A stretch of DNA of 64,000 nucleotides, from assembly GCF_947077765.1 (NCBI RefSeq), contig NZ_CAMTTF010000001.1:780818-844817 (forward strand), given 5' to 3'. The DNA comes from Salinibacter grassmerensis. Its GTDB lineage: Bacteria > Bacteroidota > Rhodothermia > Rhodothermales > Salinibacteraceae. Below, piece after piece: positions 34,939-45,300 of this stretch; positions within the stretch are counted from its first letter, which is position 1; each line of letters starts with the position of its first letter. The position numbers and the translations under genes were made by a program. Below the pieces are notes generated by a model. It made no database searches. It worked only from the letters and a program-made list of their open reading frames with translations, and had not been told where the DNA came from.

Positions 34939-35501
34939 AAAGAGCGGGAGCTTGTGAAGGCGTGAGGGCGCGTGTGTGAGGGCAGGCGGCCGGACGCTTG
35001 AAACGGTGGTGCCTCTCGCCCGAGGAAAACCGCGGAGCGGTCGATAAATGAACAGTCCCGGGCGCAAGTATCCTCCGCCGGCTCACTGGGAGTCTACATC
35101 AATTTGGACATGCAGGGTGCAATAATCGATTCGCAAGGAGCCTGGCACTGCGCGTAACAAGGTCGGAAGGTCGCGCGGTGGGCCGAGGGCCGTGGGGCTC
35201 TGAATGTGCCGAATGACCGGGACTGTCCGCCTCCTGCTCGTCTTCGTGGGTGTTCGAGCAGGTGTTTGCAATGCCTGCGCCGGATCGGCGTCGTTCCTGA
35301 CCGGTTGCTGACTAGATGCCGGACAACACGCTCGGGGCACGCATCCGCATTTGAAATGTGGGAACAGGAGACGAGAACAAACAGTGCTCCGGCGCGGCCG
35401 CTTTCGGGGCCCAAGAAGAAACCGATCGCCCCTCGACGGCTGCCTCCGAAAACGGCGGCGTCCGGAAACGAGCCCCCTCGTACCAACAGATTGCTCTCAC
35501 G
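34939..35501. other. Stretch without a supported gene
   Basis: About 560 bases. Several short frames are open on both strands, but none has a coherent product. The left end should hold the promoter of the DUF2805 gene. Confidence 0.35.
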
Positions 35502-35885
35502 GTGAACTACGTCCGTAGTGCCCTTACCTACGGCGCAATTTTTTGTCTAATCGGTTTGTTGTTGCTGTTCTTCGGTGGTCTCCTGGCCGGGGGAGAGGCC
35601 CGGCTCCCGGCGCCCGGCGCTGGGTGGTCGGGCGTCCAGTCCAACGTGGATCCCGTCCAGGCCGGCATGCTGTTCGTGGCCCTGGGGGCTGGACTGGGCA
35701 TGCTGGTGGCGCTGTGGGTACGAGCGTCGTGGGGTGAGACCACCGCGGTCCTGGTTCTCCTCGCCGGGGGGGTTTGGGTCTTCGAGCCCGCCGGCGTGGA
35801 GGAGGTCTGGCAGACCCTGTGGCGGGTGGGCTGGATCTGGAAGGGCGTCCTGGAGTGGCGGTCCAGCCCGGGATGGGGCGCGTAG
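35502..35885 (+). CDS. Hypothetical membrane protein
   Basis: The protein has 127 residues from GTG at 35502. It has three or four membrane segments: YGAIFCLIGLLLLFFGGLLA, AGMLFVALGAGLGMLVALWV and TTAVLVLLAGGVWVFEP. The C-terminus is Trp-rich (VWQTLWRVGWIWKGVLEW). No family recognised. A longer frame begins at 35358, but that part looks non-coding. It converges with a small minus-strand gene. Confidence 0.6.
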   Translation: MNYVRSALTYGAIFCLIGLLLLFFGGLLAGGEARLPAPGAGWSGVQSNVDPVQAGMLFVALGAGLGMLVALWVRASWGETTAVLVLLAGGVWVFEPAGVEEVWQTLWRVGWIWKGVLEWRSSPGWGA

Positions 35886-35904
35886 CCCCCGTTCGGCGCT
35901 GCCG

Positions 35905-36153
35905 TCATCCCTGTCCGCCCCGCATGAGAACCCTGAGGACCCGGCTTTGCCTTTTGAGGTATGTCGTGTCCGCCTGCTTGAGCTCTGTCATTGCATCATC
36001 AGGCACTTCGTAGAGCACCTGCCGGCCGCGTCGCAATGCCCACGCTGCCACCGGATGGCCCTCGCAGGGCTCCCCCCGACGGGTTGCCCGTTCCACGACT
36101 GCCTGGCACACGTTTAGGTGGCGAGCAAGCTCCGATTGAATAAGCCGCTGCAT
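35905..36153 (-). CDS. Small hypothetical protein
   Basis: The protein has 82 residues, basic rather than acidic. It begins MQRLIQSELARHLNVCQAVV with helical character and contains RRGRQVLYEVPDDAMTELK. The basic N-terminal helices and the later strand could form a small DNA-binding fold, but no family was recognised. It converges with the preceding membrane protein gene, 19 bases away. Confidence 0.45.
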   Translation of the reverse strand: MQRLIQSELARHLNVCQAVVERATRRGEPCEGHPVAAWALRRGRQVLYEVPDDAMTELKQADTTYLKRQSRVLRVLMRGGQG

Positions 36154-36733
36154 GGTCGCTGGAGGAGGGGCGGGAAAGGTAGAGAATCTAAGTACGGGGC
36201 TGTGGTGGGTGGGCACGTTCACCAAGACCGGACCCTGTGTCATCGGCGGCGCTCGGTGTTGTTGCCGGAGAATCAATTCCGAAGTAGTCCACAAGATCTC
36301 AGTTCTGAGGGGCGTAAGAGGTTCCGCTTGCGGGGCCTGTGCACGCGTGGCGGCTGTCACCATCCGGGGAAATAAAACAGTTTTACGGTTCGGTCTCGCG
36401 CAACTCCCCTCCGCGCATGTGCACCTTGGGCTTCACGGTGTACGGACCCGGGCACTAAGGAGCAGGTCTCCTGGACAGCCGTCGAAAACGGCACGGACTT
36501 GTAATAAGCTGTTTTCCGCGCCCCCAGACTTCCGTCCCAGCGTTTAGGAGAGGCAGATGACCAGCCTGATCCCACGTCGATGCTCCGCTCTTTAGAAACG
36601 TGGGCCGTATGTTTTCGTGGATAGAAGGGCAAAAATTTCAACCCGATCTAGCAACTGCGGCGGCGAGGCGACGCGGATCCGCCGCGGTGCAGCCCCGCAC
36701 CGTCTTCCTTGAACCAGACGTTTGTACCAGCCG
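36154..36733. other. Stretch without a supported gene
   Basis: About 580 bases between divergent genes. An A/T-rich patch is present near 36365-36395. No RNA gene, riboswitch or mobile element was recognised. Promoters for both flanking genes should lie here. Confidence 0.4.
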
Positions 36734-37774
36734 ATGAAAGCTGCTGTCTTCTACGAGCCGGGCGACATCCGAGTCGAGGATGTGCCCGACCCTAGCATCG
36801 AAGCGCCCACCGACGCCATCTTGCGCATTACCCGCACGGCGATCTGTGGGTCGGACCTGTGGTTCTACCGTGGCCACCGCGACTACGAGGCCGGCTGGCG
36901 CACGGGGCACGAGCCGATGGGGGTCGTTGAGGATGTGGGAAGTGAAGTGCGGTCCCTGGAGCCTGGAGACCGCGTGCTGGCGCCCTTCGCGATCAGCGAC
37001 GGCACCTGTGAGTTCTGTCGACAGGGGCTGCACACGTCCTGCGTGCACGGCAACGTCTGGGCCGCAGAAAACGACGGCGCCCAGGGCGAGGCCGTCCGCG
37101 CGCCCCAGGCGGACGGCACCCTCGTCAAGATCCCCGAGCGTGCGGAGGGCGACGAGTCGCTCCTCCGAGCGCTCTTCCCGCTCACGGACGTGATGGGCAC
37201 GGGGCACCATGCGGCCGTGTCGGCCGGCGTGGAGGCCGGATCGACCTGTGTGGTCGTCGGCGATGGGGCCGTGGGGCTCTGTGCCGTGCTGGCCGCCCAG
37301 CGCCTCGGGGCGGAGCGCATCATTGCGATGGGCCACCATGAGGATCGGCTCGAGAAGGCGCGGGGCTTTGGGGCGACAGACATTGTCTCCAGTCGCGGGG
37401 AGGAGGCGGTGGAGGAAGTTCGCGAGATGACGCGAGGAGGCGCACGTCACGTCATGGAGTGCGTCGGTGCGGCCTCGGCGATCGAGACAGCGATTGGGGT
37501 GTGCCGGCCAGGGGGGACGATCGGGTACGTCGGGGTTCCGTTTGGGGCCGAGGAGGGAGGGCTCAACATGTTTCGGCTCTTCCGGGAAAACATTACGCTC
37601 CAGGGCGGCATCGCGCCGGTGCGGGAGTACATTCCCGAACTGATGGACGATGTTCTCGACGGGACGCTCGACCCGTCTCCTGTCTTCGACAAAACCATTG
37701 GCCTGGAGGAGGTGCCCGACGGCTACGCCGCGATGGACGACCGAGAGTCCATCAAGGTGATGGTCGAGCTGTAG
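36734..37774 (+). CDS. Zinc-dependent alcohol dehydrogenase family protein
   Basis: The protein has 346 residues of the medium-chain dehydrogenase superfamily. Catalytic zinc ligands are Cys38 in AICGSD and His59-Glu60 in TGHEPMG. The structural-zinc loop has only three Cys (GTCEFCRQGLHTSC), as in the subfamily with the CVHGNVW motif. The cofactor domain has CVVVGDGAVGLCAVLAAQRL. The substrate is unknown. It converges with another zinc dehydrogenase of a different subfamily. Confidence 0.9.
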   Translation: MKAAVFYEPGDIRVEDVPDPSIEAPTDAILRITRTAICGSDLWFYRGHRDYEAGWRTGHEPMGVVEDVGSEVRSLEPGDRVLAPFAISDGTCEFCRQGLHTSCVHGNVWAAENDGAQGEAVRAPQADGTLVKIPERAEGDESLLRALFPLTDVMGTGHHAAVSAGVEAGSTCVVVGDGAVGLCAVLAAQRLGAERIIAMGHHEDRLEKARGFGATDIVSSRGEEAVEEVREMTRGGARHVMECVGAASAIETAIGVCRPGGTIGYVGVPFGAEEGGLNMFRLFRENITLQGGIAPVREYIPELMDDVLDGTLDPSPVFDKTIGLEEVPDGYAAMDDRESIKVMVEL

Positions 37775-37847
37775 AGGAGACGTCCGGGGCACTGAGCCTT
37801 TTCTGCGAGCGCCGATGGCAGAACGAGCACTCGTCCGCTCCTCCGCC

Positions 37848-38891
37848 TTATCCGAAGTCATCGATCACGGCGATGCCCGTGCCGGCGAAGTTGCCCATCT
37901 GCTGCAGGTGATCGGCAGCCTCCGCGAGTGGAATCGTCTGTCGTACAAGCTGACGGGGGCGGAGTCGGCCCGCCTCGATCATGCTGAAGAGGGCCGGATA
38001 GCGGTGGGCCTGGAGGCCGTGCGCGCCTCGCAGCTCCAACTCATCGGCCACCACGCGGTCGAAGGGAATGGCGGTGTGCACGTTCTCGCCCACGAGGAGG
38101 CCCACCTGGACGTGTCGACCGCGCTTCCGCAAGTTCGCCACGGAGTTTCGGCACGTGTCGGGGCTGCCCAGGGCGTCTAGAGAGAGATGAACGCCGCCCT
38201 GGGTGGCATTGCGGACGGCGGCCGCGACGTCGTCGGTGTCATCGGCGTTGATCGTGCGGCTGGCTCCCACCTCGTCGGCAAGCGAAAGGGCCGCGTCGGC
38301 AATGTCCACGGCGACAACCTGGGCCCCGGCGGCACGAGCAATCATGACGGCCGACAGGCCCACGCCGCCGCACCCGTGGACCGCCACCCAATCGCCGCTT
38401 CTTGCCTCCCCCTGATCGATGACGGCCCGGAAGGCGGTGGCAAAGCGGCAGCCGAGGCTTGCCCCGGTGACCGCATCGATCGACGTGGGGAGGCGGACCA
38501 GGTTTTCATCGGCGTAGTCGATCCGCACGAACTCGGCGAAGGCCCCCTGAGCCGAAAAGCCGGGCTGGAACTGATTGGGGCACACCTGATGCTGACCGGC
38601 GCGACACTGCTCACACGTGCCGCAGCCGCCCACGAACGGCACCGTCACGCGCTCGCCTTCCGCCCACTCCTCAACGCGGTCGCCGACCGCCGTCACGGTT
38701 CCCACCACCTCGTGCCCCGGCACGTTCGGAGGGGTGATCATCGGGTCGTGGCCCTTCCAGCCGTGCCAGTCACTCCGGCAGACCCCACACGCAAGCACCT
38801 TCAGCACGACGCCCCGCGGCGTGGGGGCGGGCCGTGAAACCGTCTGGAGCGTCAGGGGGGCATCAAAGTCTTCGTAGACGAGGGCGTTCAT
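37848..38891 (-). CDS. Zinc-dependent alcohol dehydrogenase
   Basis: The protein has 347 residues. Catalytic zinc: Cys38 in LACGVCRSDWHG and His60-Glu61 in VPGHEVVG. The structural zinc site has four Cys in GGCGTCEQCRAGQHQVC. The Rossmann motif is VAVHGCGGVGLSAVMIARAA, followed by VDIADA, which suggests NAD preference. The substrate is unknown. It converges with the dehydrogenase at 36734-37774, separated by 73 bases. Confidence 0.92.
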   Translation of the reverse strand: MNALVYEDFDAPLTLQTVSRPAPTPRGVVLKVLACGVCRSDWHGWKGHDPMITPPNVPGHEVVGTVTAVGDRVEEWAEGERVTVPFVGGCGTCEQCRAGQHQVCPNQFQPGFSAQGAFAEFVRIDYADENLVRLPTSIDAVTGASLGCRFATAFRAVIDQGEARSGDWVAVHGCGGVGLSAVMIARAAGAQVVAVDIADAALSLADEVGASRTINADDTDDVAAAVRNATQGGVHLSLDALGSPDTCRNSVANLRKRGRHVQVGLLVGENVHTAIPFDRVVADELELRGAHGLQAHRYPALFSMIEAGRLRPRQLVRQTIPLAEAADHLQQMGNFAGTGIAVIDDFG

Positions 38892-39067
38892 GACAGCAGG
38901 GGCCGGCAGGAAAAGAGCGGTCCCCTATACGAGGGCGCAGTGGCCGTGATGCAGGCGCAGGAATTGACCGCTCAGTGAAGCAACCGCGTGAGACGCACTG
39001 GCTTGTCCGCCCGTGGTCCGTGGGCAAAACCCGTAGGCAGAAGAAGAAATCGCTCTCGGTCTGCTCC

Positions 39068-39535
39068 TCAGGGAAGTGAAAACAGGTTCAGGGAGGGAAG
39101 GTATCGGGCGAGTTGGAAGAGGGAAGTGGTGCTCTGGTTCTGCTCGTGAATCCACTCCCGGGCGTCTTTCGGGCGGTTAGTGGTAAAGAAGGACGGGTAA
39201 GACTCGGCCTGCTGAGCCTGCTCCCTGAGGGTCTCCATCTCCGTTCGGGCGATCAGGTCGTCCCCGTGGACGATCGCGATGTGCTCGATACCGGCCGACG
39301 CTGCCTCCGGAAGGCCTTCCCGGACGAGCCACTCCATGCTGGAGGTATGATGGGCCGTAACGTTTCGTACATCGGCGATCAGCCCGGGCACCGCCTGCGA
39401 ACGAACAAATTCGAGAAGCTGGTTCGTCCCGTACCGAAACTCCTCCCCCGTGGGCTGTGCCTTCCAGCGGAATCGCACTGCATTGACTTCCGTATCAACC
39501 GTCATCGAATACAGGCGTTCGTGGATCGAAGGCAT
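39068..39535 (-). CDS. STAS/SpoIIAA-like protein
   Basis: The protein has 155 residues. The pattern TVDTEVNAVRFRWKAQPTG, GLIADVRNVTAHHTSSMEWL and HIAIVHGDDLIART is that of the short STAS-like (SpoIIAA-like) proteins widespread in Bacteroidota, followed by FTTNRPKDAREWIHEQ. The ATG at 39535 is chosen; an internal ATG at 39505 is an alternative. It lies downstream of a chemoreceptor pseudogene on the same strand. The role is probably regulatory, but no partner is evident. Confidence 0.75.
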   Translation of the reverse strand: MPSIHERLYSMTVDTEVNAVRFRWKAQPTGEEFRYGTNQLLEFVRSQAVPGLIADVRNVTAHHTSSMEWLVREGLPEAASAGIEHIAIVHGDDLIARTEMETLREQAQQAESYPSFFTTNRPKDAREWIHEQNQSTTSLFQLARYLPSLNLFSLP

Positions 39536-39990
39536 AGCCGGTTGGACGATCTGTTCAGGTAACAGTGGGACCGCCTTTCCCTCCCAAGTGTGTCCTTCGC
39601 AGTGCCGAGACGGAGGAGAAAGGCACGACGAAGATGAGTTTAGGGGTCTCGTTAATTGTGTTATCGGGCTTGGCGAAAAAATTTTAACCTGGACGCTCGG
39701 GTGTGGAGCAAACCCCCATTGGCTCGGTCTTGCTGTCCGCCTCACGGCTTTGGTTGTCATCGGTACCTGGCCCGCCGGCAGTATCCCCAGCGGAAACGGT
39801 CTTCCCCGCTTACGTCGTCGAAGACGCAGCGACGGTAAAGCCAGGCGAGAACTGGGCAGCATTCGCCCCAAGGGTACGGTTCCGGTCTGCTTTCGCCATC
39901 GTCCTCCGGATGCTTGCAGTTCAGTCGTCTCCGGCTTGAATTGTCGGTTTGCCTGTCAGTCGGCAGCCGTCCGGCAGGGTTGTTCCTGTT
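39536..39990. other. Intergenic stretch
   Basis: About 455 bases without a supported gene. The left part, with an A/T-rich patch at 39670-39690, probably holds the promoter of the STAS-like gene; the right part follows the chemoreceptor gene. No clear terminator was seen. Confidence 0.35.
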
Positions 39991-42102
39991 CTACAGCGTC
40001 GCTCCCTCCGACGGATGCCCGTCTCCGCCGTACCCCTGAGGCATGTCCTCGGGAGAAGGCATGTCCTCGGAAGAGGGCGAGCCGGAGGGTGATTGGCCTG
40101 CCGGCGACTGGCTGGAGGGCGACTGGCCTGTCGAGGAGGTCCCTACTGGGGTGTGCCCTACCCCCGCCTCCACCCGGAACCGCTGGACCGTCTCCTCCAG
40201 CTCGGTGCTGAGGCCCTCCAGCCGGCCGGCGGTGTCGGACACCTCGGTCACCCCGGCTGCCGACTCCCGGGCGGCCGTCGAGATCGACTCGACGCTCTTC
40301 GCAATCTCCTCGCTGGTGGTGGACTGCTCCTCGGAGGCCGCCGCAATCTCGTCGGTCATCTGCTCGACCCGGCCGATCGAGCCGACAATCTCTTCCAGAA
40401 CGGCGCTGGCCTTGCGGGAGAGCTCGATCCCCTCCTCGGCGTTGGCGCTGCTCTGGCGGGCCGCCTCCACCGCCTCCTGGATCTCGGTCTGGACCTCGCC
40501 GATGATGTCGGCGATCTCGGTGGTGGCCTGGTCGGTCTCCTCCGCCAGCTGGCGCACCTCCTCGGCCACGACCCCGAACCCCTGGCCCGTGTCCCCGCTT
40601 CCCGACTCGCTGCCGGCCCGGGAGGCCTCGATCGCGGCGTTGAGGGCCAGGAGGTTGGTCTGGCCGGCGATGTCGTCGATCGTCTCGACGACCTGGCTGA
40701 TCTCCTCGCTGGAGGCCTGGAGGCGCTCGATCGTCTCGGCGGTGCCCTGGACCTCCGCGGCGATCTCCTCCATCTTGCCGGTTGCCTCGGAGACAACCGT
40801 CTGGCCCTCCTGGGCCTGGCGGCTGCCCTCCTGGGCGGCGTCTGCGACCTGCTGGACGCTTTTGGCGTTCTCCCCGATCGTCTGGTTGAGCTGCTCGACG
40901 GCGGCGGCCACCTCCTCGGCCTGGGCGGACTGCTCCTCGGCGCTGGCGGCCATCTGGTCGGAGGAGGCGCTGATCTGCTCGGTCGCCGTGGCGGTGGAGG
41001 TGGCCGCCTCCCGCACCTGACCGACGATGGAGCGGAGGCCGGAGACCGCCTCGTTGAAGCCCTCAAACAAGCGCCCGATGGCCCCGTCTCGGCCGGCCGG
41101 GAGGCGGACGGTGAGGTCCCCCTCGGCAAAGCGCCCGATGGCCTCCAGCATCGTGTCGACGCTGTCCTGGAGGCGCTCCTTCTGGCGCTCGGACTTCTCG
41201 ACGGCCTCCTCGACGCGGCGCTCGACGGAGGCCTTCTCCTCCTCGAGCGCCTCCATGGCGTCGGCGATCTGGCACTGGCGCTGGTTAAACGCCTCGGCCA
41301 CGGCGGTAATCTCGTGGGCGCCCTCGACGGAGACGGTTACGTTCTCCTCTTCCCTGCTGCTAAGCTGGTGGGCGAAGGACCGGAGGGGGGTGGTGACCCG
41401 GGTGCGCATGACGTAGAGGACCGCCCCCACCACCGCCGCCAGAAGGACGAAGATGCCGGCCATCATCCATGTCATGACTTCTGACCAACGCCGGTCTGTG
41501 GCAACCTGCTGGGCGGCGTTTGCCTCAATCGCCTCCCGGAAGTTCTCACTGGGCCGGATGACCTCCTCTCGTGTCGCCCGGTACTGGTCGTCAAACATAA
41601 TTTGGCGGGCCTCGGCGCGTTTTTCCCGATCAGACAGTGCCTGATCATGCTCACTGAGGCTTGCACTGGCGACTGGGCCCGGCATCTCCGACTCCGGCCC
41701 CCCATTGGCCTCCAGCACGAGGCGCATTGAACGAATCTCGATCTCTACCAGCGCATCCGAGTTCGCCTTCGCTTTACGGAGATACTCGATCTCTTCGTCG
41801 TAGTCCCCCTCTGCGCTACTCAACTCGTCGATGGGCTGCTGAAGGGGCTTCTCGTCCAACTTTTCCCAGTAGTTGTCGAGGTATTTTGAATCCCCAGTGA
41901 CCGCAAAAGACCGCGCCTAACGGGTGAGGTAATCAGAGTCGTAAGCGACCTGGTGCCCCATATTGGTGTAAGATGCCTGCTGCTCATACGCACCGACGAG
42001 TGCGCTGGTCGATTGCGAATTGAGGTACATTCCCACGCCGAGAACGAGGAGGAGCACCGTGAGCGTGGCCGCGGCCAAGCGCGTGATCTTGGAAAGCTTC
42101 AT
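39991..42102 (-). pseudogene. Methyl-accepting chemotaxis protein interrupted by an amber codon
   Basis: One frame of 704 codons runs from ATG 42102 to 39991 but contains TAG at 41917-41919. Before the TAG are a membrane helix and the start of a ligand domain (ending SDYLTR). After it the frame continues with ARSFAVTGDSKYLDNYW, which fits the same chemoreceptor sensor domain without loss. Then come a second membrane helix (MAGIFVLLAAVVGAVLYVMR), HAMP-like segments with TVRLPAGRDGAIG, and the signalling hairpin with IDDIAGQTNLLALNAAIEAS. A change from GAG or CAG would restore the gene. The downstream part has a possible TTG start at 41859 but would lack the first membrane helix. Confidence 0.85.
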
Positions 42103-42395
42103 GGAAGCCCAGAACCGATTTATAAAAGTGAGTTAACATAACTCTCTGGTCACGATTATCGTAGGTTCAGGGCTAAATTTTGAGGCCAACTTTCCGCCAG
42201 CTCTGGTGGTTTGAGGAGGGGTGCAGAACCGGCCCGTGCGGACGTGGGACAGCCCGAAAGGGAAGGGCTGGGGCCGAAGGGCGAGCTGTCCGGATGGTTT
42301 TCGACGGTTGGTTGATGGGGAGGAGGCCCGAAAGATGTTGTTCGGATGAGGAACGCCGCCCGGACGATCTTCGGCGTAGGCCCCACGGAGACGCT

Positions 42396-45300
42396 CTATT
42401 TCGGCTCAGGGAATCGGACTGTGAAGTGGCTTCCCTCGCCCTTCTCGGTCTCCACGTTGATGGACCCGCCCATCTGGTCGATGGCTTTCTTGGTGACGGT
42501 CAAGCCAAGCCCAGTGCCCTCGTACTCCCGACCGAGCCCCTCGGACTCCTGGCGGAACGGATCGAAGAGGGTCTCGACCATCCCCTGATCCATGCCGATC
42601 CCGGTGTCCTCCACGTCCAAAACCGCCTGCTCCGCCTCCCGAGAAATTCGGACCCGCACCTCTCCGTCGTTGGTGTATTTGATCGCGTTGGAGATGAGGT
42701 TCTGAAGTACGATTTGCACGCCGCCCTCATCCGCCTGGGCCCATGCGGGAGTTTCACGGGCCTCGACCCGTAGACGCAACCCCTTGTCCTCGGCTCTCGG
42801 CCGAAGCTCCTCCACGATTGTCGCCGCCTGTCCGGCAATGTCTACCGCCGTCTCTTCCAGGTCCATCTTTCCCGCCTCCAGCTTCGAGAGGTTGAGGACC
42901 CCATCGAGCGTGCTCAGAAGCCGGCGGCCGCTCTTCCCGATAAGGTCGGCGAAACGAAGGGCGGACTCCTCCTCTTGGACCTCCTCCCCAATGGCGTCGG
43001 CGAAGCCGATAATCGACGTCAGCGGCGTTCGGATCTCGTGGCTCATGTTCGCGAGCATCGCCGATTTGGCCCGGCTGGCAGCCTCCGCTTCTGCCTGGGC
43101 CATCTCGGCCTCCGCCTTCGCCTCGCGGAGGGCGCCCTCTCGCTCCAAGCGGCCTAGAACGAGGGCCGCGTAGCTACTCAAAATCTCTAGTAGGCGGAGG
43201 CTGAACGGGCTGAAGCGCCCGACCTCCGTCTTGCCGACGACGACGACCCCACGCTTCCCGATCGGCACGGCCGCCGCGGAGCGCAGTTTTCCGTACTCAA
43301 TGTCGTTGTCGAGGTCGTCTATGTTCTCCGCAACGACTGTGTCTCCGGTCCGCACGGCCCGGGCCGAGAGGCTATCTCCGCTCTCTGGCTGCGGCTGGGG
43401 AGACGGTACAGAGGATTCGGATACCGTCCGCTCCGGGCGAATGAGATCGCCGTCCACGAACCCCGTGTTCTGAAGCGGATAATCGAAGATGGTCCCGAGG
43501 AGTTCGTGGATGCGACCGGACACCTCCTCTGGGCTTTCGGCCGTGAGCACCCGGCGCGTTGCCTCGTAGAGCGCCTCAATCTTGTCCTGCCGTTCCTGAA
43601 GGGCCTGCTCCTGCTTCTTGCGTTCGGTAATATCGATCCCGAAGGCCGCGACGTGCGTGACATCGCCTTCGATGTTGGTAATGGGTTTGTGGCTCCGCAT
43701 GAAGTAGCGGACCCCACTTTCCGTCTCCATCCTTTCCTCGAACTGGGTGGTTCGCTGCTCGCGGGCGGCCGTCCGAATCGCCCGGTGTCGTTGCCGCCCC
43801 AGCTCCAGGTCCAAGCCTCGTTTCCGGCAGTATTCCACGTTCGTGTGGCCGATGAGCCACTCCCGCATCTCCGGATCCTTCACGCTCTGCTTGTTGACGA
43901 ATTCGTACCGTCCATCAGGCTTGAACACCGCCAGGTCCTTCACGGCTTTCTCCAAAATCTGCTCGTAATACTGCTTTGTGCTCCGCAGCTTCCGTTCGTC
44001 CTCCTTTCGTGCCGTAATGTCCCGGACGACGCAGACAAAGCTCCCGTCCTCGAGGGCCGTGAGGGACAGTTCCTGCGAAAACGAGGAGCCGTCGGCCCGC
44101 AATCCCTGTGCCTCTCCCCGCCACTGGCCAGTCTGGCGCAGTGTTGCGAGAACCTCCTCCTCGAGGCGCTTCTCTTCTTCCTCATCGTAGCAGATGATCC
44201 AAGACTCTCCGATCAGAGACTCGGGCGCATCGTAACCGTAGATGGCTGCGTGGGCCTGATTGACGTACTGGTAGACACCGTCCGCGTCAAGGATTGCGAT
44301 CCCATCGCTCGCGGCTTCCACGGCGCTGGAACGGTGCTGGAGGGCCCGATCCTTCTGCCGGCGATCGGTGATGTCCCGAACCGTGCACACCAGTCGACCC
44401 TCGCTGGCGATTGTCAGAGACAGCGTCGCCGGGAAGGTCGTCCCGTCGGGACGGCTGCCGGTGACCTCCCCCTGCCAGTGGCCTTCTTCCTCCAGGGTTG
44501 GGAAAACCTCTTTCTCCAACCGGTCCACTTCGTCGGCGTTGTAAAGACGTCGCCACGACTCCCCGAGCAGCGCGTCAGTGCTTTCGAAGCCGTACATGTT
44601 CGCGTGGGTCTCGTCCACGTAGACGTATCGCCCGTCTTCCAGAACCGCAATGCCGTCGGCAGCCTCCTCAATCGCTTGCAGGGAGGATTCAATTGTGCGT
44701 CGGCGTGGCTCCTGCTCGGTGATGTCGCGGAAGATGCCCACCGCGAGCCGCCGCTCCTCGACCTCTACGGTCGCGGCGCTGATTTCGACGGGTATGTTCT
44801 CGCCGTCGTCGGTCACAACGTGTATGGGAGATCCGTCCTCGAACCGGCGGACTCTATCTCCTGCTCCTGGCCGACAGCACTTCTGAAATAGCCGTCGGTA
44901 CCGATCCGCCTCCCCCGTGGGATGCAGTTCAGTCTGGTGCCGCCCGGTGATCTGCTCCTTGCTGGCCCCGATGAGTTCGGCGGCCTTCTGGTTCACCTCA
45001 ACGAGCCGCCCCGTGTCAACATCGGCCAGAATCACAGGGTCGGGGGCCGCCTCCAGAAGTAAGTCGTACTTTTCCTGCGATTGGTCGGTCTCCTGCCGAT
45101 GGCGCTCCTGCTCCAGGATTCGCTCGACCGACTGGGCAAGCAGGTCCATGGCCGCTTCGTCCGTCGGGTCCGACGGCCTCGGCTCCTGCCCCCCGAAGCA
45201 AACCGTGCCGTAGAGTTGGCCCTCAACGATGATCTTGGCGCCGAGGTAGCAGGACAGGCCGTATTCCTGATAGGCCGGGTCCGTTTCCCAGCCCTGCTGT

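Noticed and set aside
35083-35340. An 85-codon minus-strand frame
   Set aside because: It has Pro/Arg-rich composition and no motif, and its start and context give no support.
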